From Atriophallophorus winterbourni (Eukaryota > Platyhelminthes > Trematoda > Plagiorchiida > Microphallidae): a stretch of DNA of 64,000 bases. Location: NCBI GenBank assembly GCA_013407085.1, contig JACCGJ010000619.1, positions 20,328 to 84,327 of the forward strand. Direction: 5' to 3'. A program made the translations under genes and the position numbers. This document shows positions 56,801-64,000 of the stretch, one piece after another. Numbering within the stretch: the first letter of the stretch is position 1; every line of letters begins with the position of its first letter. The notes beneath the pieces are model-generated. The model was not told where the DNA came from. It did no database searches and saw nothing but the letters and a program-made list of their open reading frames with translations.

Positions 56801-59800
56801 TGTGCAAGCCGGAGACGAACAGATACTACTCTCAGCTGTTCAGCTAGTGTTCCCCGAGCTTGTGTAGTTGTTGTTGGACGTTTCGTCATCAAGCTAGATA
56901 ACATTATCACCAGGGCTTCTTTCGAAGTGACTTATAATTGGTATTCATTGATTTCTATTAGGTCCGTCTGTTCATTCGCCATCACTCCTGGTGGTTGGTT
57001 GAATTCATATGTTGCTTTCTTGTCCATCGAGTATTCATTGGTCTACAGGTTGTAGCCAATTGGAGGTGCTGGTTAATTGATGCTTCTTGAGTGCAAAGCT
57101 TAAATGAATTCTAGCGCTCGTCGGTTGATTTCTTTCGCTAAAATCTTCGCGTTGTCCAAAACGAATTGCTGTCCGAATTAATCAACATGTATCGAAATCA
57201 ATGACATTGGGTCGTACAACTAACCGGTGTTCATGTAGTCTTGTGCTTAGCTTACGACCGGTTTGTCCGATGTAGTTCTTCACGCAATGTCTGCATGTAA
57301 TCTTGTGGTCAAGAATGCAAGACATGAATTCAACCAACCACCAGGATTGATGGCGAATGAACAGACGGACCTTATAAAGACCAATGAATACCAATTATAA
57401 GTCACTTCGAAAGAAGTTTTGCTGATGATGTCATCTAGCTTGATGATGAAACGTTCAAGAACAACTACACAAGCTCGGCGAACAGCATCTGAACAACTAC
57501 ACTCGCGCCATCAGCGTGCAATTGGCATTGTTCGTCCGAGAACTGCCAGTCGCTGTGAGAGACACTGCTAATCCCGATTAGGTTGTTTAATCATTCGACA
57601 AACTGTGGAGCTTAAAAACCTCATGTGCTTATGATGTCGACATCGATCGAAGGAGACCAACAACAAAAATGGTAGATGAACGTCCGCATGTTAACGATAT
57701 AACGATGACACTAACGATAACGATGACATGACTCACGCGGTGAAAATACCTATCTAACCATAATGACGATCAACACAACCAGGTATTTAACATCGGAAGA
57801 GATTGGTGATCCATTTCTTACGGCAGTTAGGGTTTTACCGTGGTTTACTGTTCATAGAGGTCCACTAATTGAAGTCTAATATTAAAGCGAATAGAAGGAA
57901 GACCGAAAATGCCTTAGAAGGCTAATCACAATAAACAGTCAGTTTAATTCCTCTCAAACAAAACCGATGAGTGGTTTGGAATTCATCACGTAGAAATGAA
58001 AGAAACAAATTTCATCCAATTCGGAAATCACACGACATCAATTGGTGGCCAGCAGTCAAACCAGAATGACGATTCTGTGTAGGCGAATAACACAAAATAC
58101 ACACTTACCGAACCAAAGGGGAAAGTTGAAGTCCATGAAATAGCAGTCGCAAAAACCACACACGAAAAGAACGTGGAGGGTCAGCTTGGACTTTCCGATC
58201 GAGAATGTACCAAGCAAGACTGAACGCAGTCATTGTGAGAGCAGGAATTAAGAGAAGCGCCAACGTGAGACCAGACCAATAGTAATCACCCTGTAAAATA
58301 ACCCAAATGAGGTGCTCCAAAAGACGCAAACAGAAAACGTGCAGTGAAATATGAAGCAACACAGCATTATTATAGCATATTGTGAATATACAGCGGGTCA
58401 GTGAAAAGGTATAGAGTTATGTGAGATATTCTGACACTATAAAATCAATGCGAAATGGAGGTTGGAATTGAAAATGTATTGTCTACGGTAGCCAACGGTT
58501 TGTGTGGAAAGTGGCATCGTGAAAACGAACAGTTTCGGAATTCGGCACACAACATTGTCAATACGTAACCGAAACAGCATAGCCTGTATATGTTGATCTA
58601 ATAGACTATATAAATATAATCACCGGATACTTTGTTACGGATAAAACAATTAGGCATGTGATAGTACAAGCTGCTAATTACGATGTTACGGATATAGTGG
58701 TAGACAAATACTCTGATACCAAACGTGAAGCTCATTTATCAATATGCAACTAGTAAAGATGCTCATGAATGTTTCATGGCCATAAACGTGACGGCTTAAG
58801 TCTCCGCGCCGTTGGGCTTTCGAAGGTCTATTTTACTCGTGTGTCGTTGCACAGCACTTCGCTTATGATTCTGTTCGTAAGTATGAAATGCATTGCACGG
58901 ATGTGCAACCCGCACGAATGTGCAACATGCACGGATGTGCAATCGTGCAGTACTTTGTCCTGTGCGACTAACACGGTGTTAAATTGATTGGCAAGAGGTA
59001 GTGAGTTGCATGCTGAAACAGCCTGGAGTCTCACTACCATTTCCTGTTCTTTTTAAATTCTTCTATCTGTCTAGGCCTTGGCAAACATACAGTATCTTAG
59101 CCCACGTGCAGTCTCTGGCTGTGCGGCACTTTGCCTTGATCAGGCTTGTGCTTTCATGTATGTATGTATGTATGAAAGCACAAGCCTGATCCAGGCAAAG
59201 TGCCGCACAGTCAGAGACTGCACGTGGGCTAAGATACTGTCAGGTTGCCCAGGCCTTTCATACCATACCATGAATTGCATTTCGATAATAAAGTCAAGTG
59301 CCACATAGTTGAATAGACTATATGTAGGGTGATATGGTATGAGTTTGTTGAAAACTAGACAGCATCCGGTCTGATACGTGACCGATTGATCGAACAGCTG
59401 TTAGCTTCGTTGAATGTGGTAGATCAAAATGCTACATACATTAAAACTCAAGCGAATATTGATTTGATATGCTCAGTTAACATACATCACCACTTACCTC
59501 TTTGTAGTAGGAATATACAAGATAGGCATCCGAACCGACATCAAAAACATAAGTTAGTACAGAAAATATGAATAAAAAGATCTGATATGTCCGAAACCCA
59601 TGCAATCGGAGGAAATCGCGAAGCTCTGCTTCTGAAAATATAATTTCACCATAGGTATCGACAATATCTTGTGTTCGCTCCGATGTGGGATATTTTGATG
59701 GTGCACCAGAATCAACGAAGTCTCCAACACCAATAGACGATCGCTTGACAGCAAAAGGTAGTCTAACAAAAAAGGGAATGAAAATGTTTGAACCGTATAA

Positions 59801-59976
59801 ATAATAATTTTCTAAAAAGACGGCCGAAATACTTACTGTGTCCGGACTTGTGTTACAGGTTTAGCAGAATCCAAAAGCCATGAACGTCGTGTTACTAGAA
59901 GTTTGCTAATGTTAGCAGATCTCAAGTTTGAATGTCCTTCCGAATTATGCGCGGATCGGAAACCGTAGGGGAGCAT
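47876..59976 (-). CDS. XK-related protein (XKR/CED-8 family)
   Basis: Multi-pass plasma-membrane protein of the family that includes XK and the caspase-activated phospholipid scramblases XKR8 and CED-8; the scrambling activity of this member is not shown. Exons on the minus strand are 59976-59837, 59762-59498, 58290-58109, 55024-54816 and 48537-47876. All have GT-AG junctions with matching phases, 1458 nt in total, 485 aa. ATG 59976 is preceded by an in-frame TGA at -36. TM1 with FDVGSDAYLVYSYYKEGDYY (about 120-140) is the family FDxGTDxWLAxxYxxxGDYxW signature. WSGLTLALLLIPAL is TM2, MEAAPQLLLQLY (241-252) is the conserved ExxPQLxLQLY motif, and SWKAAMLASRILALSLL and ENLLVAILW lie in the C-terminal half. 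The gene spans the assembly duplication: exons 4 and 5 are also present at 44355-44563 and 38627-39288. Orthology within XKR4/6/7-like genes is unresolved. Confidence 0.92.
48624..48849 (+). repeat. R1 repeat (duplicate of 39375-39600)
   Basis: Same sequence at offset 9249. Confidence 0.8.
48921..49009 (+). repeat. R1 repeat head (duplicate of 39672-39760)
   Basis: Same sequence at offset 9249. Confidence 0.7.
49876..49918 (+). ncRNA. Hammerhead-ribozyme-like motif (duplicate)
   Basis: Identical to 40627-40669. Confidence 0.55.
50471..50624 (+). repeat. R1 repeat (duplicate of 41222-41375)
   Basis: Same sequence at offset 9249. Confidence 0.75.
51611..51822 (-). mobile_element. RTE LINE 3'UTR tail
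   Basis: Same insertion as 42362-42660. It retains the GAGGTGCCTACAC block that the left copy has deleted, and is interrupted at 51823 by unrelated sequence. Confidence 0.75.
51857..52569 (+). CDS. Orphan open frame, 52-kb insertion (hypothetical)
   Basis: Open from after a TAA at about 51857 to TAA at 52567-52569. There is no ATG near the start; a splice-acceptor-like TTTCTATCTGTTTCATCCAG ends at 51904. A following exon would encode about 221 residues: a Ser/Pro-rich start (PAVGKPKLSSSIPDAGDNLP), then LHRAVLRDDYIIWHRGRQAAVHAF, a basic/acidic helix-like stretch (GRRRARALADAEKHH), and a Trp-rich end (DPNSWNYI, PDWLPWI). GC content is higher than in the flanks. It is unique to the right duplication copy (insertion 51823-52960). 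It could be a terminal exon, a retrocopy fragment or chance. I do not recognise the family. Confidence 0.35.
52843..52930 (-). repeat. R1 repeat, partial
   Basis: GGTCTAGGCATGGCAAATGAC, CAGTATCTTAGCCCGCGTGC, then the ACTTTGC and GGATTAGGCT blocks. Confidence 0.65.
53325..53500 (-). repeat. R1 repeat, diverged
   Basis: Partner of 43035-43210 within the duplication. Confidence 0.75.
54045..54290 (+). repeat. R1 repeat, full, young-looking
   Basis: GTATGAAAGCACAAGCCTGA through GCACGATTGCACATCCGTGC. Absent from the matching place in the left duplication copy (near 43745), so it inserted after duplication. A TGAGACTGTA string occurs on both sides (54032 and 54286) and looks like the target-site duplication. 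Confidence 0.85.
55190..55265 (-). repeat. R1 repeat, partial
   Basis: ATATCTGTCAAGGTCTGGGC through CACGTGCAGTCTCTAACTGT. Confidence 0.7.
55266..56137. other. XKR intron 3 sequence, nothing recognised
   Basis: No coding segment or repeat family could be named here. It is absent from the left duplication copy. Confidence 0.4.
56138..56237. mobile_element. Palindromic MITE, 100 bp
   Basis: Begins TACCGTATTTCTCGGACTAT and ends ATAGTCCGAAAAATACGGTA. Near-perfect palindrome, same family as 38086-38249 but without its central part. The terminal TACCGTATTT defines the element end. Confidence 0.85.
56330..56830 (+). pseudogene. RTE-like LINE C-terminal fragment
   Basis: GSETWTIHERH, then LQSMFTLHRQRRLSWLGHVYRMD, then in other frames KDFGIDH and WEEP. 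This is the endonuclease-RT C-terminal region of an SR2/RTE-like element. Frameshifted, dead. Counterpart of 44750-45000. Confidence 0.7.
56866..56905 (-). ncRNA. Penelope-type hammerhead-like motif, core damaged
   Basis: Minus strand: CTGGTGA (A6 changed to G), then ATGTTATC-TAGCTT-GATGAC, GAAACGTCC. The stem II/GAAACGTC half is intact. It lies downstream of, and in the same sense as, the GIY-YIG fragment. Confidence 0.4.
57184..57330 (-). pseudogene. Penelope-like GIY-YIG endonuclease fragment
   Basis: Minus-strand frame ITCRHCVKNYIGQTGRKLST, then RLHEHR, to a TGA at 57184. The cysteine pair upstream of YIG and the GxTGRxLxxRxxEH core are diagnostic of Penelope-type GIY-YIG domains. Only the N-terminal half of the domain is present. 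Confidence 0.8.
57422..57456 (+). ncRNA. Penelope-type hammerhead-like motif
   Basis: CTGATGA intact, TG, TCATC-TAGCTT-GATGA (5-bp stem II), T, GAAACGTTC. The flanks GTTTTG and CAAGAAC can form a 5-bp stem I. The unpaired bases next to the core may prevent folding, so activity is uncertain. Confidence 0.4.
57471..58108. other. XKR intron 3, nothing recognised
   Basis: Intronic sequence upstream of exon 3 in the window direction. No feature supported. Confidence 0.4.
58291..58894. other. XKR intron 2, nothing recognised
   Basis: No supportable coding or repeat content before the R1 palindrome. Confidence 0.4.
58895..59163 (-). repeat. R1 repeat, full, left arm of a palindrome
   Basis: Minus-strand R1 from GGCTTGTGCTTTCATG down to the CGGATGTGCAATCGTGCAGT end. 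It is head to head with the next copy. Confidence 0.85.
59157..59265 (+). repeat. R1 repeat head, right arm of a palindrome
   Basis: Starts in a shared (TATG)n centre. It is almost perfectly complementary to 59058-59156, giving arms of about 100 bp. Confidence 0.85.
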
Positions 59977-60009
59977 GATCAATAGATTAACTGTCCGACG
60001 ATTGTCACA

Positions 60010-60255
60010 TCACACCAAAGGACCTAAAATTAAATAGTTGAATGTGTTAACGAAACGAAATTTTACAAGCAAAATGAAAATCTTTGTTGATAGCCGCGTC
60101 GCCAATTGGTGAAATTCACTAGATTGCGGATTGAAAGTTAAAAAAATGCTTGTGTTGATATCAAGAAGAGCAATCGCAGCTGACCCATCTAGCAATAGGT
60201 TTCCCGCATTCAGAAACTTGCAATTCCCGATCTTGAATGTCATCTTGTTATTTAA
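60010..60255. other. Upstream of XKR exon 1, nothing recognised
   Basis: The promoter region would be here. No core element was identified. Confidence 0.3.
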
Positions 60256-60259
60256 TACC

Positions 60260-60690
60260 AGTGAAGATACACATCAAGATCTTTTGGTTATAGCACACAG
60301 TTTACAGGGCTACAGATAAATCTCCTTATCTATACGACGTCCACAAATAACGATTTCAGATAAAACTCGACACCACATTATCGTACGAAAGAAGAAATGT
60401 CAACAGCTTTCTGGCGATGCCCGGTCGTTGTAGCTTCTGTAACAGTAGGCTATGGCAAGCTCGATCAAATGCGTTGGAAATATTAAGACATTAAGCGGAA
60501 TTGTATGCCGTTTGCCTACGGCTCGAGTCCAGTCGTCAACTGTTATCGGTTAGCTGTTTTTTTTTCAAAAGTAACTGGCTATTTTCCGAATGTTTCATAA
60601 GTTCATTTGCAACAAGACGTTTGAGTAGTTAAGAAAGCACAGCTAATATTATCACAACCCGGCAATTAACCAGTTTTCAGTAATTTTACT
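60260..60690 (-). pseudogene. Family C LINE RT fragment, decayed
   Basis: Aligns with 14160-14620: CATCAAGATCTTTTGGTTATA matches the QEDLD region, and CGATCAAATGCGTTGGAAAT matches the ISKAFDR region. Full of stops. Confidence 0.5.
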
Positions 60691-60721
60691 TTTGTGGACA
60701 AGAGTATTCTACATTTCGAGT

Positions 60722-60945
60722 TGTATGACAGCACAAGCCTGGGCCAGGAAAAGTGCCGCAGTCAGAGACTGCACGTGGGCTAAGATACTGACAGGTTGCC
60801 CAGACCTAGACAAATATGAGGGGGAAATAGAAATGGTAGTGAGACTCCAGCGTGTTTCAGCATGCAGCTCACTACCGTTGGCCAATCAATTTAGAACGAT
60901 GTTAGCCGCACAGCACAGAAATGATGTACGATCGCACATCTAGCA
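60722..60945 (+). repeat. R1 repeat, full
   Basis: GTATGACAGCACAAGCCTGG to CGATCGCACATC, with the GAGACTCCAGCGTGTTTCAG body. Confidence 0.85.
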
Positions 60946-61539
60946 TTGAGTGAGGGTTACTTCGTTTCAAACATATCGAGTTAGCGAGAATCGTGCCGTT
61001 TACCAGCATTTGATTGGCACAGTGTGTAAGTAGATTGCACAGCGAGTGAGCACATGCGAGGTTATTTCATCGAATCTCCCGACTATAAACCGAATGATGC
61101 GTCAAGTACGGTTGACCGAGTGACAAGTATTTCCATTGGGAGAATTATGATCCAGATGGACGGAAGTGATACGAATATAACGTGTTCACCAAAAAGAAGA
61201 CTAATGAACAAAAAGATATTAGATTTTGATGCAGTTACTGTACCAGCGCGTTCACAGCCCAAAAGCTGGTTAGCAGTGAATCTATAATAGACTATCCCAT
61301 TTTAATTTTTTTGGTTGAACTCAATCATACACGTTGCTGCAACTGATGGGTAGCTTATCTCGGATGGAATTTTCGCTACTTTATTAATGATTAAACGCAA
61401 GGTTTTTCATCTCTCTGATGCGGGGTGGCTCTGATGCCGAGGTAATGCGATATTTCGTACACTTATAACTTGAGGGTTCAACTTCTTAGTATGAATTAAA
61501 CATTTTTTCTTGAATTTCTATGACAAGCGTGATGTATCT

Positions 61540-61790
61540 GTCAATAAAAGACTTGAGATAATTAATTAGCCACCCCAAAACTCATGTAAGTTGCTGGTTT
61601 CAGATACTCGACTCAAAGCGTTCAAGAGAAAGCTGCTTATTATCATGACGTCAATCTTTTGAATGAGTAAACGGGACGCTTATTCTTAGAGCTTGTTAGT
61701 AATATTGCAACTGAAGAACCACATGACCTCTAACGGATAATGGACCTTCGGAGACGATGCTATAGAGAACGTGTACTTCGAGTATTGCGT
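61540..61790 (-). pseudogene. Family C LINE fragment, decayed
   Basis: Matches 15420-15660, for example AAAACTCATGTAAGTTGCTG here and AAAAGTCATGTACGTTGCTG there. Endonuclease-to-RT linker region. Confidence 0.5.
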
Positions 61791-61942
61791 GAAGTGTGGT
61801 GATAAAGAGCAGCTGAAAGACTGTGCGCTCGGGTGGAAGGTGTAGATAAATTGAACTTCTCTGCACCATCAGCCATAAAATACCAATAGAGAAGCATGAA
61901 GTAACTATGCTATCTTTTTAATTATGGTTAAGGTGCACGATT

Positions 61943-62008
61943 ACCACGTGCAGTCTCTGACTGTGCGGCACTTTGCCTGGATTAGGCTTGTGCTTTCATA
62001 CCATACCA
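61943..62008 (-). repeat. R1 repeat head at an exon-duplication breakpoint
   Basis: ACCACGTGCAGTCTCTGACT through GGCTTGTGCTTTCATACCAT, directly joined to the duplicated XKR exon 2 piece. Confidence 0.75.
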
Positions 62009-62024
62009 TTAACCTGCATGATAA

Positions 62025-62385
62025 TGATGGCATCCCAACCCACATCAAAAACATAAGTTGGTACAGAAAATATGAATAAAAAGATCTGATATGTCCGAAA
62101 CCCATGCAATCGGAGAAAATCACGAAGCTGTGCTTCTGAAAATATAATTTCGCCATAGGTATCGACAATATCTTGTGTTCGCTCCGATGTAGCATATTTT
62201 GATGGTGCACCAGAATCAACGAAGTCTCCAACACCAATAGACGAACGCTTGACAGCAAAAGGTAGTCTAATAAAAAAGGGAACGAAAATGTTTGAACCGT
62301 ATGAATAATAATTTATAAAACGGCCGAAATACTTACTGTGTCCGGACATGTGTTACAGGTTTAGCAGAATCCAAAAGCTGTGTTC
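62025..62385 (-). pseudogene. Truncated duplicate of XKR exon 1/intron 1/exon 2
   Basis: Matches 59510-59870: the end of exon 1 (LLDSAKPVTHVRT), donor GTAAGT, the 74-bp-type intron, and exon 2 (LPFAVKRSSIGVGDFVDSGA to TYVFDVGWDA). It then breaks off before the exon 2 donor into an R1 repeat. It lacks an initiator ATG (an upstream in-frame TGA instead) and lacks the YLVYSYYKE end, so it is not a functional exon set. Confidence 0.8.
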
Positions 62386-62574
62386 GCTTCACGCCAACCT
62401 TCAATGTTCATTAATTGTAGTGAGCACCATAGGGTATAACGCAACATGATTCTTCATTGGGTAATCTCTCAACACGTCTGCTGTAATCGTGTTTCAATAT
62501 CATGACGGATGATAGATGAGTGAGGTAATTCTAGCTCACTGTTTGCAAGATATGCAATTGTGCATTATTTCTGT

Positions 62575-62790
62575 ACTGTCAAAGGCACTGAGCTGTATGC
62601 GGAAACACGCTGGAGTCTTAGTGTCATTTTCTATTGTATCTCTCTAAGCCAGGGTCCACATGCAGTCTATGACTGTGACAATTTGCGTCGGTCACGCTTG
62701 AGATTCCATCAATCATACATACGCAGTCTATGACAGTGCCGCATTCTGCCTTGATCCAGGCCTGTGGTTTCATAATGCTTGTTCAGTAAG
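62575..62790 (-). repeat. R1 repeat, diverged, with duplicated head
   Basis: GGCACTGAGCTGTATGCGGA, then AGTCTATGACTGTGACAATT, and a second head CAGTCTATGACAGTGCCGCA. Confidence 0.65.
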
Positions 62791-62899
62791 GCTGTAGCAA
62801 TGTAGCCGTTACTGCGATTATGTGCCAGGCGAAAGCCTAGTTTCTGCAACCGCAATCTTCGCTAAAAGTCTTGCCAGATCGGCTCATATAGTTCATCCA

Positions 62900-64000
62900 G
62901 TTGTTTCTCAAGCTCCTCGCGTTATAATAGATCAATTTTAAATATCCAGAGCCCTCCGAAGTCACATAGTCAGAGCCTCACAGCGAACATTCGGCCACAT
63001 CCTCACAACCCAAAATTACACAAAGCGTAAGATCGTTTCGCCTCCCTCCTGCGCTCGCTAATTTTGTAAGTTACTTTTTGAATCTTCACACGAGCTTTCA
63101 GAGAGAGAGAAAGGTCATGCAGGAGTCGAAGTTCGCTACAATTAAACCTGTAACCACTTTTTATCAGTAAGTTAACTTGCTCGGTGAAATTAAACACTAT
63201 CTGCAAAAGTCTGTGGTGGTCACCTGGCACTGACATGCTGCCTAGAAGACCGTAAAACCCTTTTTTGCTTCATCCTGTTCAATACTGTCTATAGCCGCAT
63301 CCGCTGTTTGTTCCAGTACATTGTGAAGGATAATGCATGATTTGCTATAATCAAGTGTTTAATCTCTTGCTTTTATTGCTGATTATGAAAGCCGGCTTCC
63401 GTAACTTCTGGACCACTATGAGTTGATGAACGCCAAAACTAAAAGTATTTTGTACACAGAGTGCATGTGAGGAAGCAAAGTCCGTAAAAGTGCTCACAAA
63501 TACGGATTGCAGCGAGCTTGCATATAGATTGGAATAACCAGAAGATGTTATGTAATGTGGGGCGAAAAGATTTAATAATGTCATTATGGGGTTCAAAGAC
63601 TTAATCGGGCTTCACTCGCGATATGAAAATGATTTTACGGTTAGCTTGAGCGTAAGGGAAACGCAAGCCGGCATATAAATACTGAAAAGTTGTTATTCCC
63701 ATGTAAATTTGATAAAACAAATTCTACTCTAGTCTTACAAACAACAAATTATCAAAGTACTCAATTTAATGCCAAGCTGCAATTTTGAAAATATAATTTT
63801 CTAATTCAAATATAAAGGTCAAACAACAGATGTGACAAACAAAAAGGTAGTTTTGGTAATGAAATTTACTTATGCTGCTTTATTAACGGCATAATGTTCA
63901 AAATCGCGAATAAAAGTTGAAATGTCGTGAACTTGTCATCACTAGCGATCGAATTTGTATCCGTACATGCTACGTGAAACTTAAGGTATACATATTACTT
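62900..64000. other. No gene recognised
   Basis: Two minus-strand open stretches (63003-63236 and 63351-63596) have no recognisable domain, ATG context or splice logic. The rest is AT-rich. Confidence 0.4.

Larger units (their letters stand above)
52960..57205. repeat. Right copy of the diverged duplication segment
   Basis: Counterpart of 42668-45404. It carries extra insertions: a full R1 at 54045-54290, and 55200-56545, which includes a MITE. Confidence 0.85.
56830..57470 (-). mobile_element. Penelope-like element fragment with inverted flanks
   Basis: A GIY-YIG coding piece lies between two inverted arms: plus arm 56830-57030 and minus arm 57470-57320, sharing TAGGTCCGTCTGTTCATTCG and GAAGTGACTTATAATTGGTA-type blocks. 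Each arm carries a hammerhead-like motif. Penelope-like elements are known to have GIY-YIG endonucleases, complex terminal repeats and hammerheads in them. No RT remains. Confidence 0.6.

Noticed and set aside
57967..58000. CCGATGAGTGG...TCACG similar to the 40627 hammerhead
   Set aside because: Lacks GAAA and the CCGG stem III, and the flanks do not pair.

Overview
The window looks like nuclear DNA of a digenean fluke. No contamination-free marker gene proves this, but three things agree with it: two introns of only 28 and 31 nt in one gene beside multi-kilobase introns in others; a repeat load dominated by CR1-like and RTE-like LINEs of the kind known from schistosomes; and Penelope-like and hammerhead-ribozyme sequences. 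Coding density is low. Three host genes could be modelled with full splice consistency. (1) A STAR-family KH RNA-binding protein (Sam68/KHDRBS-like, 305 aa, 4 exons, minus strand, 1607-2660). (2) The beta subunit of mitochondrial propionyl-CoA carboxylase, PCCB (533 aa, 5 exons, plus strand, 29387-35487). (3) An XK-related (XKR/CED-8-type) membrane protein (485 aa, 5 exons, minus strand, 59976 down to 47876).

Layout. 1-1600: 3' flank of the KH gene. 2700-23460: a retrotransposon graveyard. It holds at least three CR1-like LINE families on both strands, nested in each other. One minus-strand copy (about 9000-13720) still has an 824-codon ORF2. Inside a plus-strand LINE copy sits a compact element at 19757-21019 with two about 410-bp terminal repeats, TG...CA ends, a target-site duplication, a polypurine tract and a small ORF. 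I read it as a TRIM-like non-autonomous LTR element. 21464-23060 is a 5'-truncated LINE with only two lesions. 23460-29386: mostly empty, with an RTE LINE 3' end and decayed repeats. 29387-35487: PCCB, with a defective Gypsy-type element and two copies of a short repeat carrying a hammerhead-like fold in its introns.

38195-57205: a complex tandem duplication around the 3' half of the XKR gene. Its left part (38195-42516 and 47444-51765) appears identical, and the right copy abuts a 1000-N gap. Its right part (42668-45404 and 52960-57205) is clearly diverged and carries different insertions. XKR exons 4 and 5 therefore exist twice in the order 1-2-3-4b-5b-(gap)-4a-5a. A Penelope-like GIY-YIG fragment with hammerhead-like motifs lies at 56830-57470. 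57600-62400 holds XKR exons 3, 2 and 1 and a truncated duplicate of the exon 1/2 region. 62900-64000 has nothing I can name.

The three host genes are unrelated in function: RNA processing, propionate/methylmalonyl metabolism, and plasma-membrane phospholipid scrambling or its relatives. The most interesting observations are the TRIM-like element, several independent hammerhead-like motifs, the ultra-short introns, a cysteine at the acyl-CoA selectivity position of PCCB, and the abrupt switch from identity to divergence in the XKR duplication.
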